A stretch of DNA of 64,000 bases from B30-G6 sp963701385 (GTDB lineage Bacteria > Desulfobacterota > Desulfobacteria > Desulfobacterales > B30-G6), in contig CAVOZW010000015.1 of NCBI GenBank assembly GCA_963701385.1, positions 1-64,000 of the forward strand. The letters run 5' to 3'. The notes under the pieces are model-generated. The model was not told the DNA's origin, searched no databases, and saw only the letters and a list, made by a program, of their open reading frames with translations. A program made the position numbers and the translations under genes. Shown here one piece after another: positions 63,191 to 64,000 of the stretch (positions are counted from its first letter, which is position 1; every line of letters begins with the position of its first letter).

Positions 63191-64000
63191 ATGACCTTCA
63201 AGCTGAACGACGAACAACGCATGATCCAATCGATGGTGAGGGAGTTTTCGAGAAAGGTCGTCGCTGCAACGGCCATGGAGCGAGACCGGACCAAGGAATT
63301 TCCTGCCGATAATCTTAAACAGATGGGGGAACTGGGCCTCCTCGGTATGATGGTACCAATTGAATATGATGGGTCTCAGGCAGACACCGTCAGTTATGTG
63401 CTGGCGCTTTCAGAAATTGCCTACTCCTGTGCATCGACCGCTGTTGTTATGTCCGTTCACAATTCCATCGTCTGCGAAAGCATTCTTCGCCACGGTACCG
63501 AGGAACAGAAACAAACCCATTTAAAACCCCTTGCCAGGGGAGATATCATCGGTGCCTTTGCCTTGACGGAACCCCACGCCGGATCAGACCCTGTCAGCCA
63601 GTCTACGCTGGCGGAACGGGATGGAAACGAATACATTCTCAACGGCAGCAAGCGATTTATCACGAGCGGAAAAAATGCAGGGCTTGTCATTGTCACCGCA
63701 AAAACCGACCCTTCCCAGAAACATCAGGGTATCAGCGCCTTTTTGGTAAAAAAAAATACACCCGGCTTCATTGTGGGAAAGCTCGAAGATAAAATGGGCC
63801 TTTGCGCATCCGATACGGCAGACCTGATATTCGACAATTGCCGAGTGTCGGCTTCGGACATGCTCGGGAATGAGGGAGACGGGTTTAAAATCGCCATGCG
63901 GGCTCTCGATGGTGGGCGCATCGGCATATCAGCCCAATCGGTGGGCGTTGCCCAGGCAGCATTCGATGCCGCTGTCAAACATGCCAAAGAAAGAGAGCAG
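63191..64000 (+). CDS. Acyl-CoA dehydrogenase, cut by the window end
   Basis: The first 270 residues, running off the edge. Motifs are AFALTEPHAGSD, a long beta-domain, GLCASDTADLIFDNCRV and ALDGGRIGISAQSVG, as in short-chain (butyryl-CoA type) acyl-CoA dehydrogenases; the catalytic Glu is not reached yet. The ATG at 63191 has GAGG upstream. It completes, with thiolase and 3-hydroxyacyl-CoA dehydrogenase, a short-chain acyl-CoA pathway; ETF genes may follow outside the window. Confidence 0.93.
   Translation, partial: MTFKLNDEQRMIQSMVREFSRKVVAATAMERDRTKEFPADNLKQMGELGLLGMMVPIEYDGSQADTVSYVLALSEIAYSCASTAVVMSVHNSIVCESILRHGTEEQKQTHLKPLARGDIIGAFALTEPHAGSDPVSQSTLAERDGNEYILNGSKRFITSGKNAGLVIVTAKTDPSQKHQGISAFLVKKNTPGFIVGKLEDKMGLCASDTADLIFDNCRVSASDMLGNEGDGFKIAMRALDGGRIGISAQSVGVAQAAFDAAVKHAKEREQ

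Overview
This window looks like chromosomal DNA of an anaerobic, sulfate-reducer-type Desulfobacterota (Desulfosarcina/Desulfococcus-like). The inference rests on gene content: a mercury-methylation pair (hgcA, hgcB), a periplasmic multihaem cytochrome c3, formate-tetrahydrofolate ligase, a TRAP transporter, a trimethylamine-methyltransferase-family protein, a fused B12 mutase (icmF), a Fur-FeoA fusion and a probable selenoprotein. No rRNA, tRNA, phage, IS or CRISPR array was seen.

Layout. 1-5.3 kb: iron regulator, zinc-ribbon protein, orphan sensor kinase and recN (frameshifted). 5.3-9.4 kb: an envelope module of a caspase-fold lipoprotein, a FlgT_N/DUF4384 protein, a poly-glycine protein and a PPC-domain lipoprotein. 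9.5-15 kb: FGGY kinase, K+ channel, then hgcA-hgcB with an overlapping third gene and a small Cys-rich protein. 15-22.4 kb: two envelope proteins and plsY, then a parA-parB-DUF3842-cooT-(ispH::ubiA) operon, then an M48/TPR protease. 22.5-33 kb: EF-G, a GerMN lipoprotein, cytochrome c3, a TRAP transporter with a TetR regulator, a FecR protein and an RNB nuclease. 33-41.3 kb: a heterodimeric ABC exporter, fhs, and a B12/radical-SAM protein overlapping a DUF166 gene that has an in-frame UGA. 41.3-44 kb: a divergent pspF / pspABC locus with a sigma-54 promoter. 44-52 kb: ABC-class ATPase, MttB-family protein, ATP-grasp, DUF169/CoaE, PHP and DUF2889 proteins. 52-64 kb: acyl-CoA metabolism arranged around a TetR gene with two matching palindromic operators. 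On the minus strand lie an acyl-CoA dehydrogenase, an enoyl-CoA hydratase and an HMGL-like lyase. On the plus strand lie icmF, thiolase, 3-hydroxyacyl-CoA dehydrogenase, an XRE-cupin regulator and a second acyl-CoA dehydrogenase cut by the window edge.

Themes. Corrinoid chemistry recurs (HgcA, B12-radical SAM, IcmF, and the MttB family, which works with corrinoid proteins). The last 12 kb reads as a short- or branched-chain acyl-CoA degradation island. The points most worth following are the DUF166 UGA read as selenocysteine with a bSECIS-like hairpin, the third gene overlapping hgcB, the IspH-UbiA fusion with a degenerate first Asp motif, and the caspase envelope module. Four reading-frame breaks (recN, the PPC lipoprotein, and DUF169 twice) are each repaired by removing one base, so sequence error must be considered before calling pseudogenes.
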